Source: Adiantum capillus-veneris | Lineage: Eukaryota > Streptophyta > Polypodiopsida > Polypodiales > Pteridaceae | DNA length: 64,000 nucleotides | Assembly (NCBI GenBank): GCA_014529385.2 | Contig: CM043959.1 | Location: forward strand, 48,923,928-48,987,927 | Direction: 5' to 3' | In this document: positions 12,522 through 24,305 of the stretch, piece by piece | How positions within the stretch are numbered: position 1 is the first letter of the stretch | How the letters are laid out: every line of letters begins with the position of its first letter | Notes under the pieces: generated by a model | Databases searched by the model: none | What the model saw: the letters and a program-made list of their open reading frames with translations, nothing else | What the model was told of the DNA's origin: nothing | Made by a program: the position numbers and the translations under genes

Positions 12522-12662
12522 CTCTTCCATTTCTTCGTCAATGGCCCGTGAGATGGCCGGTATTTGTTCGTCCATGGGAGCTTTTCCCTTTCCATTCACA
12601 TTGCTCATTCCCGCCTCGCGGTCGTGGGCACCACCGAAACGAGTTCGCTTAACCGAGGCCAT
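12522..12662 (-). other. Candidate first exon spliced to the pre-gag ORF of element B
   Basis: An ATG at 12662 opens a 47-codon frame (MASVKRTRFGGAHDREAG...), ending at GAG/GTAGGT, a strong splice-donor match in phase 0. The pre-gag ORF at 11338 starts after a good acceptor, also in phase 0. Together they would make one protein, with an intron (12521-11339) that removes the LTR end and the primer site. The signal strings are seen; the splicing is inferred. Chance occurrence is possible. Confidence 0.35.
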
Positions 12663-13958
12663 TTTACTCACTACTTTAAATGATAAACTGGAAAAGGAGC
12701 TAAAGTTTGAGAGCATCATAACAAACCAATTGGCATATTAGAATCATTAATGAATCCACCTTATGCAAGAGATTTGATTTTTCCTTCGAGACCTAGCAAT
12801 TTTATGGGTAGTTCTTTACTTGCCCTATTGGAACTAGCTCTAAGTTAATCACTTGGCTTAGATGATAAGTAAATTCAGAATTTTACTAATTGATTTACAA
12901 GAGAGATGAAATAAGCGAGTTCAATCACTTTCCTAGAGCACCGCAAGCATGTGTGATAGAAAATTCTCTTCTTAATTGCCTAATGACGGTTTAATTTTCA
13001 GCCTTAATCACATTTTAATGTGAGAGAAGATTGATTCTAATTTAATTGCAATACTATTGAATGATAAAAGAATGAATTTCATCAAATCTACTTTATTATC
13101 GGCAGACAATTTATTAACTATGCTGCCTAGAGAGAGAATCTTTCCTAATCATGTATTAATCCTTGATTAAGGATGATGAATGGATGCATAATTTAGCTAA
13201 TTGAATGATGATTATGTAATGGAGTATAGCTATGTAAACTTAGAGAGCAGCTATTGGCAATTATAGCTAAAAGTAGGCCTAGTAGACGAGAATTATGAGA
13301 GAGTAATGATGAGAATTGAGAAGAACCGTAATTAAACCATAATTACCGTGATTAGGGGCTGAGAATCCTCTTGATTTTCTGATCCAATGAATCCTCAAGA
13401 TGAGAATTTCGGCAGCACCTCCCTCCTTGCTTCTCCTTCAAAAACTGTGTGTGTGCCGGCAGCACCTCCCCAAGGTGTGTGTAGGTGTGTGTGTGTGAGC
13501 ATGTGTGTGTGTGTGTGTGAGCACACCTTTGAATAGGCCTCCTCAAGCTGAAAATAGATCTGGGTTGCTATTTGCATCTGGGAGCCTCTCTAGTTAAGCA
13601 TGGCAAGTCCAGTTGCCTACCCACCAAGTGTCTAGTTGGCTTGGTTAACTGACTCTCACACTTAGTAGCAATCTTAGAAACTCTCCCAAGACTCCCACAA
13701 GGTAAGAGGGCTCCCCCTAGCTGCTAAAGCTGAGCAGGAGTGGGCTGGAACTTGTTCCCACACAGCCTCGGGCTCCCGGAGCCTCCCTAGACAATTTTGG
13801 GAAAATTTGGTTCTAGGCTAAAACGAATCATACGAGTCGGATTTTGATGCCGAAAATTGCTATAGCAAGCTCTAACTAAAGCATACCGGCCCGAGTACCT
13901 GCCATATTTAGCAGCCCCCCGGGGTCCGAAAATGCATTTTTTTCAAATTCGGGGTACA

Positions 13959-14271
13959 GGTGTAGTTTTTCGAGACGGTTCAAACTGGACGGGTGGGGTG
14001 ACCAAAAACTTACTATTTTTGGAATTTTTTTACAAACATTATTTTAATTCACATTTCGACGCTTTAAAACATTCTAAACATCATGGCACTGACAGAATTC
14101 GGAAAACTACTAAAAATAGTAACTTTTTTTATTATATTCATTTCAAGGTACAATGGTGCTCTTTTGATCGAGGTCAGAGACCTTACACGTTTTGATCATC
14201 CAATAAAGCCAAGAAGGCGCACCTAACTTATCCTTTGATTTTGCCAGAATTTCAGCAACATAACAGCATAA
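13959..14271. other. No gene seen
   Basis: AT-rich DNA between the proposed outer LTR edge of element B and element C. I see no coding or structural signal. Confidence 0.4.
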
Positions 14272-15618
14272 ATGGCTCAAAAGACCAAAAAACCAGCCAT
14301 CATAACTTGGAAAAATTTTGGCAGAGCTTCCCCAGAAGTAGACTACCTATTGTGGAAAATTCAATTTGCAGTGGATATTGAAAGAAAATCCATCATAAAG
14401 TCCAAGCAACAAAGAGGATCAATTCTACAAGCTCAGACACATCAACTTCCATCTCTACGGCAACTCAAATTGGCAACGAAGCGGCGAATGCTCAACAAGA
14501 AGAAAAGTGGCCACAACAATCAAGCTCAAATCACGAATCAACAACACAACATATATGAATCACTCAAGGAAGGGGGGAGTGTCATCAACAACAAAGCACT
14601 TCCCAAGCTGAAGACCAACCTTGAAGACAAAGCTGAAGACGGTTAACCCTATGACAAGACTGCACAAGCTCGTGTCAAGGGACGACATGAATTAGGAAGG
14701 GAGGAATGTTTGAGGATAAATCAAACGGGCGCCCAAATGGTCGGACACATAGCCGGACACAACATTTGTAGTCTATTATTTTGTCTGAGCTAGTGTAGTG
14801 ATACTCTGTGTAAATCCTGATTCCAGAGTAATGGATCAATTCCCTGAGTTGTAATGCTGTAATGATATTTGTAAAGGTCCATGTAAACCGACCATTGACC
14901 ATTTAGAATTCCCTAGGTATAAAGGTCAATAACCTTAATGTGAAAGAAGGCTTATTTGGAGAAGAAGAAGGGACCTCAAAAAACATACGCTCAAGCTACG
15001 AGATGCTCCGAACTTGTAATCATCGCAACTAATGATTTGGTAATCCGTTTTAAAATCCAAAACTTGCATTGTGTTCCTCTTTCTTTGCTCTTTCATTCTA
15101 GTGTAAGCATTGTCAATTTTGTTGTGGTTTGCGACTACGTGTCTGTGAGCTATAATTGCAGATTTGAGTACTTTGTTGTTTCTAGTCGTTTTGACCATAG
15201 AAGAGTGTTCTTAGACCATAGGACGACCTTTCTAGTATGTTTTGTTATAGTTTTCAGGACCTTTTTCATGATGGATCGTGATTTTGGTACCTTGTTGGAT
15301 TGCATCCAGATTTGCTAGGATAGTGACCCTAGGTGTCCTAGACCTCCTCCTAAAGTTCCATTGCATTTTGAGTCCGTTGGAGTGCCTAAATGGCGTGATT
15401 ACCTAGAGCTGTGAGAAAGGACATAGGCAGATTTCCCTGATCATTGAGTGTTGGTTTTGCTTGTAGAGTTGTTGTGTTTGCTTGTTAAGGTTCACTTCGT
15501 GAGATTGAAGATCTCATAGAGTCTTCGTGCCCCATTCGAGTCACTTTCCCTGAGTATTGACATTATGTTAGTGCCGGAAACCTATGCTGCAGACGTCCGT
15601 TACGACGACCCGCTAACA
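14272..15618 (+). mobile_element. Element C: 3' end of an LTR retrotransposon
   Basis: A purine-rich tract (GGAAGGGAGGAA, up to 14706) directly precedes an LTR at 14707, so internal sequence lies to the left. A frame of 124 codons at 14272-14646 is basic and Gln-rich and ends before the LTR. I do not recognise it. It contains AAGGAAGGGGGGAGTGT at 14566-14582, identical to the internal polypurine tract of element A. The rest of the element is missing, so its superfamily cannot be set. Confidence 0.6.
14707..15618 (+). repeat. LTR 1 of the element C array
   Basis: A 912-bp unit starting TGTTTGAGGATAAATC and ending CGCTAACA. A TATA-like TATAAAG lies at 14918-14924. Placed after a polypurine tract, it is the 3' LTR of element C. 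Small open frames in it recur in the other copies and are not genes. Confidence 0.85.
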
Positions 15619-15623
15619 TTGAA

Positions 15624-16539
15624 TGTTTGAGGATAAATCAAACGGGCTCCCAACTGTTCGGACACGTAGCCGAACACCACATTTGTAGTCTATTATTTTG
15701 TCCGAGCTAGTGTAGTGATACTCTGTGTAAATCCTAATTCCATAGTAATGGATCAATTCCCTGAGTTGTAATGCTGTAATGATATTTGTAAAGGTCCATG
15801 TAAACCGGCCACTTGCCATTTAGAATGCCCTAGGTATAAAGGTCAATAACCTTAATGTGAAAGAAGACTTATTTGGAGAAGAACAAGGGAGCTCAAAAAA
15901 CATATGCTCAAGCTACGAGCTACTCCGAACTTGTAATCATCGCAGCTAATGATTTGGTAATCCGTTTTCAAATCCGAAACTTGCATTGTGTTCCTCTTTC
16001 TTTTCTCTTTCACTCTAGTGTAAGCATTGTCAATTTTGTTGTGGTTCGCGACTACGTGTCTGTGAGCTGTAATTGCATATTTAAGTGCTTAAATTGTTGT
16101 TTCTAGTCGTTTTGACCATAGGAGAGTGTTCTTAGACCATAGGACGACCTTTCTGGTATGTTCTATTGCAGTTTTCAGGACCTTTTTCATGATGGATTGT
16201 GATTTTGGTACCTTGTTGGATTGCATCCAGATTTGCTAGGATAGTGACCCTAGGTGTACTAGACCTCCTCCTAAAGTTTCATTGCATTTCGACTCCGTTC
16301 GAGTGCCGAAATGGCGTGATGACCTAGAGCTGTGAGAAAGGACATAGGCAGATTTCCCTGATCATTGAGTGTTGGTTTACTTGTAGAGTTGTCGTGTTTG
16401 CTTTGTTAAGGTTCACTTCGTAAGATTGACGATCTCATAGAGTCCCCATGCCCCATCCGAGTCACTTTCCCTGAGTATTGACATTATGCTAGTGCAAGAA
16501 AGCTATGGTACAGACGTCTGTCGCGATGACCCGCTAACA
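15624..16539 (+). repeat. LTR 2 of the element C array
   Basis: A near-identical 916-bp copy in the same orientation, separated from LTR 1 by only TTGAA (15619-15623). No internal domain lies between them. Confidence 0.9.
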
Positions 16540-16544
16540 TTAAA

Positions 16545-17588
16545 TGTTTGAGGATAAATCAAACGGGCGCCCAAATGGTCAGACACATAGCCGGACACCA
16601 CATTTGTAGTCTATTATTTTGTCCGAGCTAGTGTAGTGATACTCTGTGTAAATCCTGATTCTAGAGTAATTGATCAATTCCCTGAGTTGTAATGCTGTAA
16701 TGATATTTGTAAAGGTCCATGTAAACCGGCCACTGGCCATTTAGAATGCCCTAGGTATAAAGGTCAATAACCTTAATGTGACAGAAGGCTTATTTGGAGA
16801 AGAACAAGGGAGCTCAAAAAACGTACGCTCAAGCTACGAGCTGCTCCGAACTTGTAATCATTGCAGCTAATGATTTGGTAATCCGTTTTCAAATCCAAAA
16901 CTTGCATTGTGTTCCTCTTTCTTTGCTCTTTCATTCTAGTGTAAGCATTGGCAGTTTTGTTGTGGTTCGCGACTACGTGTCTGTGAGCTGTAATTGCAGA
17001 TTTGAGTGCTTAAATTGTTGTTTCTGGTTGTTTTGACCGTAGGAGAGTGTTCTTAGACCATAGGACGACCTTTTTGGTATGTTTTGTTCCAGTTTTGAGG
17101 ACCTTTTTCATGATGGATCGTGGTTTTGGTACCTTGTTGGATTGCATCCAAATTTGCTAGGATAGTGCCCCTATGTGTCCTAGACCTCCTCCTAAAGTTT
17201 CATTGCATTTCGAGTCCGTTGGAGTGCCGAAATGGCATGATGACCTAGAGCTGTGAGAAAGGACATAGGCAAATTTCCCTGATCATTGAGTGTTGGTTTG
17301 CTTGTAGAGTTGTTGTGTTTGCTTGTTAAGGTTCACTTCGTGAGATTGAAGATCTCATAGAGTCTTCGTGCCCCATCCGAGTCACTTTCCCTGAGTATTG
17401 ACATTATGCTAGTGCCAGAAAGCTATGCTTGTAGAGTTGTTGTGTTTGCTTGTTAAGGTTCACTTCGTGAGATTGAAGATCTCATAGAGTCTTCGTGCCC
17501 CATCCGAGTCACTTTCCATGAGTATTGACATTATGCTAGTGCCAGAAAGCTATGCTGCAGACACCCGTCTCGCAGCAACCCGCTAACA
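16545..17588 (+). repeat. LTR 3 of the element C array
   Basis: A third copy in the same orientation, after the spacer TTAAA (16540-16544). It is 1044 bp long because of an internal 127-bp tandem duplication. Confidence 0.9.
17300..17553 (+). repeat. 127-bp tandem duplication in LTR 3
   Basis: 17300-17426 and 17427-17553 are almost identical. The other two LTRs hold one copy, so the duplication arose after the array or in this copy alone. Confidence 0.9.
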
Positions 17589-17590
17589 TT

Positions 17591-17824
17591 GATTAAGGTT
17601 ATTGACCTTTATACCTAGGGCATTCTAAATGGATAGTGGCCGGTTTACATGGACCTTTACAAATATCATTATAGCATGACAACTCACGGAATTGATCCAT
17701 TATCCTGGAATCAGGATTTACACAGAGTATCACTACACTAGCTCGGACAAAATAATAGACTACAAATGTGGTGTCCGGCTACGTGTCCGACCAGTTGGGC
17801 GCCTGTTTGATTTATCCTAAAACA
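17591..17824 (-). repeat. Inverted fragment of the element C LTR
   Basis: The reverse complement matches the first ~230 bp of the LTR, from its TG start (TGTTTTAGGATAAATC here) to the stretch after the TATA-like box. It faces the array tail to tail and is truncated at its left end. Confidence 0.88.
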
Positions 17825-18119
17825 TGTGTAGACATGCAGAGACAGGTGACAGTCCCAACGGTCATACATAATTTTTTACAAAATGGAGAGCTATCCTGCT
17901 GCATCATGATTCACAAGGCTAGACACAATGAACTACTCTCCCTCCCTTGAGGCTCGATCTTGTCTCCGGAACAAGTGACGGACGAGCCGTAGTCATGAGA
18001 TCAATCGCCCGCCTCAAGACTCGCGTACCTCAAACTGACTGCGATAGATCTTGTCAAGACCTTGATGTCACACAACTAGATAGCCGATCACAGAAGAGTC
18101 ACAGTCTCATACTTCTTTT

Positions 18120-18122
<3 letters not shown>
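17825..18122. other. No gene seen
   Basis: Unique-looking DNA between the inverted LTR fragment and a microsatellite. I see no coding signal. Confidence 0.4.
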
Positions 18123-18207
<85 letters not shown>

Positions 18208-18233
18208 CACACACACACACACACACACACACA
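18123..18233. repeat. (CT)n followed by (CA)n microsatellite
   Basis: About 83 bp of CT repeats followed by about 26 bp of CA repeats. Ser-Leu and Arg-Glu frames across it are artefacts. Confidence 0.95.
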
Positions 18234-21200
18234 TGTCCACAAGGGGCAAAAGGCTTCCAGCCTTAGCTTCTTGACATGCACAGCGCCATGGGATGCATAA
18301 ACTCCAAGCTAAGAGAAGAGGATGTGGTGGGCAAATGCAGGGCTAGAAAGAGGTTGATAAAGCAAGCAGTAGAGCAGAGGCATGCTTTTACGGCAACACA
18401 TGTTGCCTATTGAATGGCATTGAGGATCACAGGGGAAGATTTGTGGTAGTTTGTGGAAGAGGAAGGGGTGTTCTCTGCCCTTGCAGGGCAGCGTCTTGGG
18501 GGCCCTTTGGCAGCACCATGCACGTCTATTCTAGATCTTCCCCCACCCCCACCCACACCCCTCCTCTTCCACAATGTTGATATGATGTTAAAGAGGGGGA
18601 ATGGGGGAACACACCCGGCACAAACACAAAGGACTCTCTATAGCTCAAGGTATCCACAACACCCCTATCCTCTCAAAAAACACCTTTCAAAAACACACTT
18701 CACACTAGTAGACCACCACCTGCTCTTTTTCCACTACTTACACACTCCACAAATCCACCACACATCGCACACCTATTGCCACGATTGGTCTCCACCCTTG
18801 AACACACACACAGCCACTCAATCTCACTCTCTCACCCAAAACACCGTTGGTCCGAGGGGCACACACATCCACACTGCCAGCACCGACGGAAAACATGAAA
18901 GCAGGAGAAAGAGAAGGGGGGAAGGGAAATGACAGCAAAACGGGGCAACAGTGGCTTGATCACACTTCAAAAGGCATGTACAAAGGCTTGCAATGTCGTC
19001 ACCATTTTCAAGAAAAAGTACAAAGGGATTTGACAGGCACACTCCTTTGTTAGAGAGCTCTAGTTTGTAGGCTTGAAACGGCACAAAAAGGCCCCCATTT
19101 CATTAAAAAAATGGCTTTTATAGTGGGGGGTCTTCAACTTTAGAATCTGCACCTTAATTGGCCCATCTGGCACCTTAACTTGGAAACTTTGAAAGAATGG
19201 AGTTGCCTCATTATCATCTGCTCTCTTTTGCTCTCTTGCATTTGAGGGGGGTGCATTAGCAATGTCGCTATTGCCCATAGGCACTTTTATTTTTTTTATT
19301 TTTTTTTTCCTCTCTTATCCCTACTCTTTTTTACCTTTGAATTTGGCCCTTTGGGCTTTTGACCCATCTGCACTCTATCTGCCCACCTTGGCTTGGCTTG
19401 GCTTTCCTTGGATCCCCTTCCATCTCCCATCTGGTCTGCCCTTGGATTGCACTGCTCTCATTTGCCCTTTGACCCATGCTTTGTCGGGCCTTATAATGGG
19501 CCCTTTGCTCTGCCCGAACATCAACTAGCTCTTGCTCGAACCCCATGGGACCACCCCTTTGCATTTGACTCAGTTTGGGCCCGACTGCTCTAGCCGGCCA
19601 CATCCTCTCTCTCTCTCTCTCTTCTCTCGCGGGACTGATCCCCTACCTATGCACAGGACCAATATAAATATTGCTAATGGTGCCTTTCCTTTCCCTTCAA
19701 AAAGCCATGGTGCTGTGTGAACCAGCCTATAGCGGGCACCTACCACATCATCACTGTCGCTAATGGCTAATAGCCAACCACAGTCAATCGCTGCCCTTAG
19801 CGGTGCCGCTCAACCCAGCCTCCTCGCCGCCATGGTCCGCCAAAATCGGCCGAAGCCGTCACCTGCTTTGACGTGCTCACAGCGCCCGCCATAGCCTCAC
19901 ACCGCGAGAGGGTGTTCTTCCCCCTTAGGATACCCACAATGGGCACCACTCCTAGCTCTTATAGACTCACATTCATTGCTCAAGATCCACCCATGGGTTT
20001 ATTTTTTGCCACGTGGCAGTGCCTGGGCTTCCAAGCCACATGGGGTGACCAAGACCACCAAACTCTCCACTTAAACCTTTTTTTTTTACTTCTTCTTGTC
20101 ACTTTCAAGCATGTGTTACTTGCTGCTCCAAGGCTCGGTACTCGAATCGTAAGCTCTAGCCAGTAGACACGGCTCTCAACTTTAAACTCACCAACTCTCC
20201 CCACATTTAGACTCAAGGCTGTTTGCCAATCAATGCCTCTGAAAATGGAAATTCCCATCTGCAACCTCCTCTCTGCCAAGTATACCCCTGGGGCGGTCAC
20301 TTTTTAGAATGTGTATGCTATCACATGAGTTAACCGGAGAGGATTATTAAAAGATCAAAATGTATCAAAATGTATACATACAGAGGGAGGTGGGGGGTTT
20401 TTAAATAAGCACGTAGTGTAAATATAGTATGTATATTGAGGTATTATTGATAACCTCTTGAACGCACGTGATATAGGAAGCTTTTGATAAGTGACCGCCC
20501 CGGGAGTATACCCAACTTCACCATGCCATAATTCAGTGCTTGTGTATCCGTTTTCCAAGCTGTCTATCTCTGCTGACTTCGTATGATGCATACTTTTCTC
20601 TAGAGCCCTGTTGAGGTCCCAAAGATGCCCACCGGCATGATTCCCCTTGCGGTCCACTTGGCCCATAATTGGCCCCCGAAAAAACTTCTGATGGCCATAA
20701 CTTGCTATCGAGAGTTCTGATTAGCAATCCGAGAAGATGGGCATGCTCCATAATTTGAGCTCTACATATCTATCTGTTGACATTTGTCTAGGCCACCTAT
20801 CCTCAGCTGCCCTGCCCGTCGGGGATCTGGTAAACCTTCTAACTTTGAACTTTAGTATCTTACACACCAGGGCTCCCCTTAACGAGCCATCTAGATCAGC
20901 TTCTAGAGAACATTGAAAACTACATTCCAGATTACTGACATAGTATTTTGGGTACCTTGATCTCTCATCCCATTTGGACCATCCTTGAGCTCTTTTGGCC
21001 TAAAAAACCTCTTTAGACATACATTTCCGCTACCCTTTGGCTGCACGGGACCTTGGTACCTGCCCTAGCCTTCTGCACTACACCTACTTGCAACCTTTAC
21101 CTGGCATATACCACTTTCTAGCTCGGACCAACTTTGGTTGCACCAACATCTTTTAGTACTCAAACTACTAATAAGGCCATCCCCTCTCAACCTTTGCCCA

Positions 21201-21385
21201 CCACCACCACCTTCACATCACCTGCCACTAAAGGATTGGAGGAGCTGCCTATCTCTACTCCTCTATCTCCATCTATCATAACTTTTGATCATCATATTGC
21301 ACAGTAGCTGGCTATAAGCAATTGTGCTCCACCCATCCCGGTCAATGTCCATCTCGCAAGTCTCACAGCTAATGAATATCATGAT
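18234..21385. other. Unassigned repeat-like DNA without a supported gene
   Basis: The stretch holds C-rich low-complexity DNA (18530-18860), a TATA-like box on the minus strand near 19117-19123 and a short (CT)n near 19605. An imperfect inverted repeat with GGGGCGGTCACTT arms lies at about 20279-20299 and 20491-20511. The text resembles old LTR or untranslated sequence (for example CCATAACTTGCTATC near 20693). I cannot define element ends. Open frames here are proline-rich or composition-driven. Confidence 0.4.
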
Positions 21386-21484
21386 GAGAGATATAAAGAG
21401 AAAGAGAGAGAGGGAAAGAGAGGAATAGAAAGAGAGAGAGAGATAGATAAAGAGAGAGGGAGAGAGGGAGAAAGAGAAAGAGAA

Positions 21485-21539
<55 letters not shown>

Positions 21540-21551
21540 GAGATTTAGAGA

Positions 21552-21593
<42 letters not shown>

Positions 21594-21628
21594 AAGCGAG
21601 GATAGATAGAGAGAGAGAGGGAAAGAGG
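21386..21628. repeat. Degenerate (GA)n-rich tract
   Basis: About 240 bp dominated by AG dinucleotides with interruptions. It gives meaningless Ser-Leu frames on the minus strand. Confidence 0.93.
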
Positions 21629-21782
21629 CGTCCGGTTGGAAAACTTTTAACGATACCATTCCTCAAAATGGAGGCAAACATGCGATGCACTGTGAAGGGA
21701 TGCTACGCAAGAAGCACAATAAAGAATCTCTTCTTTATAGCACTCTACAGAAGCACGAGCACTCTCTCACTGCGCACAATAC

Positions 21783-21869
21783 AAAAAGATGGCTACATTT
21801 ACAACCATAACTATTTATCTATAGTCAAAAGATGGCTACATTTACAACCGTAACTATTTATCTATACTC
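21783..21869. repeat. 43-bp tandem duplication
   Basis: Two nearly identical copies of a unit beginning AAAAGATGGCTACATTTAC, differing at about two positions, with a partial third start (AAAACGATGGCTA) after them. Confidence 0.85.
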
Positions 21870-22015
21870 AAAACGATGGCTATAGTATGGAATTGTATAT
21901 ATATTTGTGTGTATATATTTATTTGTTTATGCATGTATGTATGCATTAAGTATTGGAGCATAGCACCCAAAGGTTAGACACTTCCTCTTGGGTATAGTCC
22001 CTTTTTAATCGTGGT

Positions 22016-22258
22016 TGTGCGCTCCTTGCCGCACTGTCGAAGCAAGGGACTTGCCAATACACCGTATGCGAGCCACAAACGGCTCCAAGCACACAACAAG
22101 CCTAAACTAGCAAGCTCAAGAAAACAAAGGGTGTGTCACTCACCGCTCCACGCTCGCCTTCGTGGTGGATTCCTCGCCGCGATGAAGAAGAAGCTGCAGT
22201 CGTGTCGCGCTCAACTGCTTCGCCACCGTCGTGCCTTCGTAATGCTCGATCGCACACA

Positions 22259-22308
<50 letters not shown>

Positions 22309-22603
22309 AGGAGGTGAAGAAGAAGAAGATGGAGATGGAGCAAGAGCACTCTTCTATTGCACAAATGAGAGAATGAGTAAAAATTAGGTTTAGTTGGCTT
22401 TTATAGGAGCTCACCCCATTCACACTTGGGCGCCCATGCTTAGCCAACTAACCCTAGCATGTTCAACTTAAAGTGCGCCTCTCATCGGCGATCACTCTTA
22501 CCCTTTTCCTATTGGTCCGACAAGCCCGGTACCTGACTCTACCGAATACATAATACACGTCCGTCGTAGGTGATGGGGTGTCCGTGAGCCGTGAGGGTTA
22601 ACA
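22016..22603 (-). repeat. 3' LTR of element A'
   Basis: 588 bp, TG...CA, next to the polypurine tract. TATA-like TATAAAAG lies on the minus strand near 22398-22407. Confidence 0.95.
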
Positions 22604-22605
22604 TG

Positions 22606-22616
22606 CCCCCCTTCCT
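22606..22616 (-). promoter_or_regulatory. Polypurine tract of element A'
   Basis: The minus strand reads AGGAAGGGGGG, then CA, then the LTR start. It is identical to the tract of element A. Confidence 0.9.
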
Positions 22617-24305
22617 GATGTAGATTCCGTCCTCGGAAGCTATTGAGTTGAAGCTGGTTCGTCGAGGTGGAAGAGAATTTGAGATGAATGTCCTTAGCCT
22701 TCTTCAGTCACTGCAAAATCAAACAACATTGGCACAGTAATTGCATTCTCTTAAAAAGCATATGCAGTTTTAGGTAGAAAAATTGATTGGTAAAAGAATT
22801 TCAAACAATTTGGTAGCAATGAACATTAAATTGCAATGTAATCAAATGCATAAACAGATGTAAAGGTAGAAAATTAAACAAGTCTGGGGTCTCTAATTTG
22901 ACGGTCAAAAAGCACTAGAGATCGAATATTAATACCATGGGTAAGCTTCTTAATTTTCTGTGGTCAATTAAGTTGTTTAATCGCGAGAGCCAAGTATTCA
23001 TGTTCGAGGGCTGACTAGAGGCTATACCTAGAAGACTTTGTAGTTAAGCTACCATAAAAGGAATTTCTCATGAAATCATCGCCTGACTGATTACTTTTTC
23101 TTTGACCCCCCAAAGTCTTTTCACACTGATTCAATTTTGAAGTGGGTGCTTATTTTGTATGCCTTGGGTTTTTTGCTTTTCAAGGAAAAGCGCCCACACT
23201 GGGAACCTCTAGGGCTCTAGTACCATAGGCAATACATGTGAGTGAAGTACCAATTTAAGCAGGGATTTCTCTTCATGCTTAAAATTTTACATTGTGGCAC
23301 TTTGATTTTTTGTTTGTTCATTTTCAGCATTTTAATTTTTTAACTTTGGGAGGTCATATAACACTGTTACATTCCCCACGCTCATCACATTAGTAAACTC
23401 CCTTTATAATACTTAAGCTAAAGGTCACTAGTGTTAAGCCCACTAGAAAGCCCTAGTACATTTCATACAATGCTGCCTAAATCGCATTAAGAACCTAAGT
23501 AACCATTGCTTATTAGGAAGGCATTCCCCATGGTATTAAGAGAAGATTTCTAATACCTAGCTTGGTCAAACTAGCTTAGTCGGACTGCTTGATTTTTACA
23601 CCTAAACAAGTGATTATGACAAAAGATTGCATTGAATTAAATGTTTGATACTAAGCCAATGCGCTGAATAGTATGCTACCAATCACAATCAAAGCAGACA
23701 AACATGGATGCAAAAAGATAAGGGCAATGCTAATGGACAAGAAACACCTGTTTGTGTCGATGGTCGCGCTTGATTTGAAGAGTGAGTCGAGATAAAGATT
23801 CCATGAAGGTCCAAATCCTATCAATAGCAACACGCTCCTGTACACACTAGGAAACAAAAGGAATACCTCCAGGAGGCACATTAGTGGGAAAAGAGATCTT
23901 TGCTAATCACTCAACTCTAAAACAGAAACACTCCTATCGTACTAATCTTACCTACCCTCCATCACTCAAGTGATGAGGATCAAAGGTGTTTTATGGCATA
24001 GGTTTCTGTTTCACTGTACCAAATGTGACATGTGTAGGTCTGAGTCAATGTTTTGACTTTAATGTGCATACTCGTTTGCTAATTGCTCTTGCTCTTTTTT
24101 TTTTTTTTGTGAGTATAAAGATTTATATGTACATTCCCTAAGATTGGAATTGAGAGGTCAGGGAAAAAGGTTGAGAGGGAAGCAAGTGAATGATGACTGT
24201 CAGCAAACACTCCCCCCTTCCTTGGGTAGATCATACCATTTGAAATGAGCTTGTCACCCTTTGAAACCAATTGTTCCAGTTGGTAATAGGTGAGGATTTT
24301 TGCCA
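22617..24305 (-). other. 3' noncoding region of element A' with an internal polypurine tract
   Basis: Collinear with 4744-6371. It carries the same 17-base purine-rich AAGGAAGGGGGGAGTGT on the minus strand at 24223-24207, about 80 bases past the ORF end. No ORF of note is seen. Its conservation between copies reflects recent common origin and does not prove function. Confidence 0.7.

Larger units (their letters stand above)
6956..13958 (-). mobile_element. Element B: chromovirus-like Ty3 retrotransposon, 5' part, decayed
   Basis: Read on the minus strand the order is 5' LTR (13958-11452), primer-binding site, extra pre-gag ORF, gag with one zinc knuckle, protease remnant, reverse transcriptase, RNase H, integrase. 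This is the Ty3 order, with integrase last. The integrase text HPQTDGQTERVN, the initiator-tRNA-Met-type primer site and the long LTR point to a chromovirus, possibly the Tekay/Del group. The chromodomain cannot be checked, because element A is inserted into the integrase C-terminal coding region at 6955/6956 and the rest lies beyond the window. Several stops, a frameshift and a rearranged protease show it is old and inactive. Confidence 0.8.
11452..13958 (-). repeat. 5' LTR of element B
   Basis: The inner edge is set by the primer-binding site (minus strand ends GGACCTCACA). The outer edge is placed at a TGTACCCCG start on the minus strand, a common plant LTR opening; it is less certain because no second LTR is in the window. 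The length would be 2507 bp. It contains a 29-31 bp minisatellite (12130-12246), a (GT)n tract near 13473-13520 and a candidate exon at 12522-12662. No other gene is apparent. Confidence 0.65.

Noticed and set aside
14956-17036. Three similar frames of 77-120 codons (MEKNKGAQKTYAQAT)
   Set aside because: They are the same part of the repeated LTR of element C. Recurrence reflects the array, with no evidence of a gene.
18453-18932. 159-codon plus-strand frame, Pro- and His-rich
   Set aside because: Composition follows C-rich low-complexity DNA, and no domain is recognisable.
19980-20666. Two minus-strand frames of about 100 codons flanked by an imperfect inverted repeat (GGGGCGGTCACTT)
   Set aside because: The repeat arms have mismatches, there is no target duplication, and the frames show no family resemblance. 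Not enough for a transposon call.
18123-21659. Long Ser-Leu and Arg-Glu open frames over (CT)n or (GA)n tracts here, at 6677, 22270, 43187, 45248 and 54883
   Set aside because: They are produced by dinucleotide repeats, which are open in several frames on both strands.
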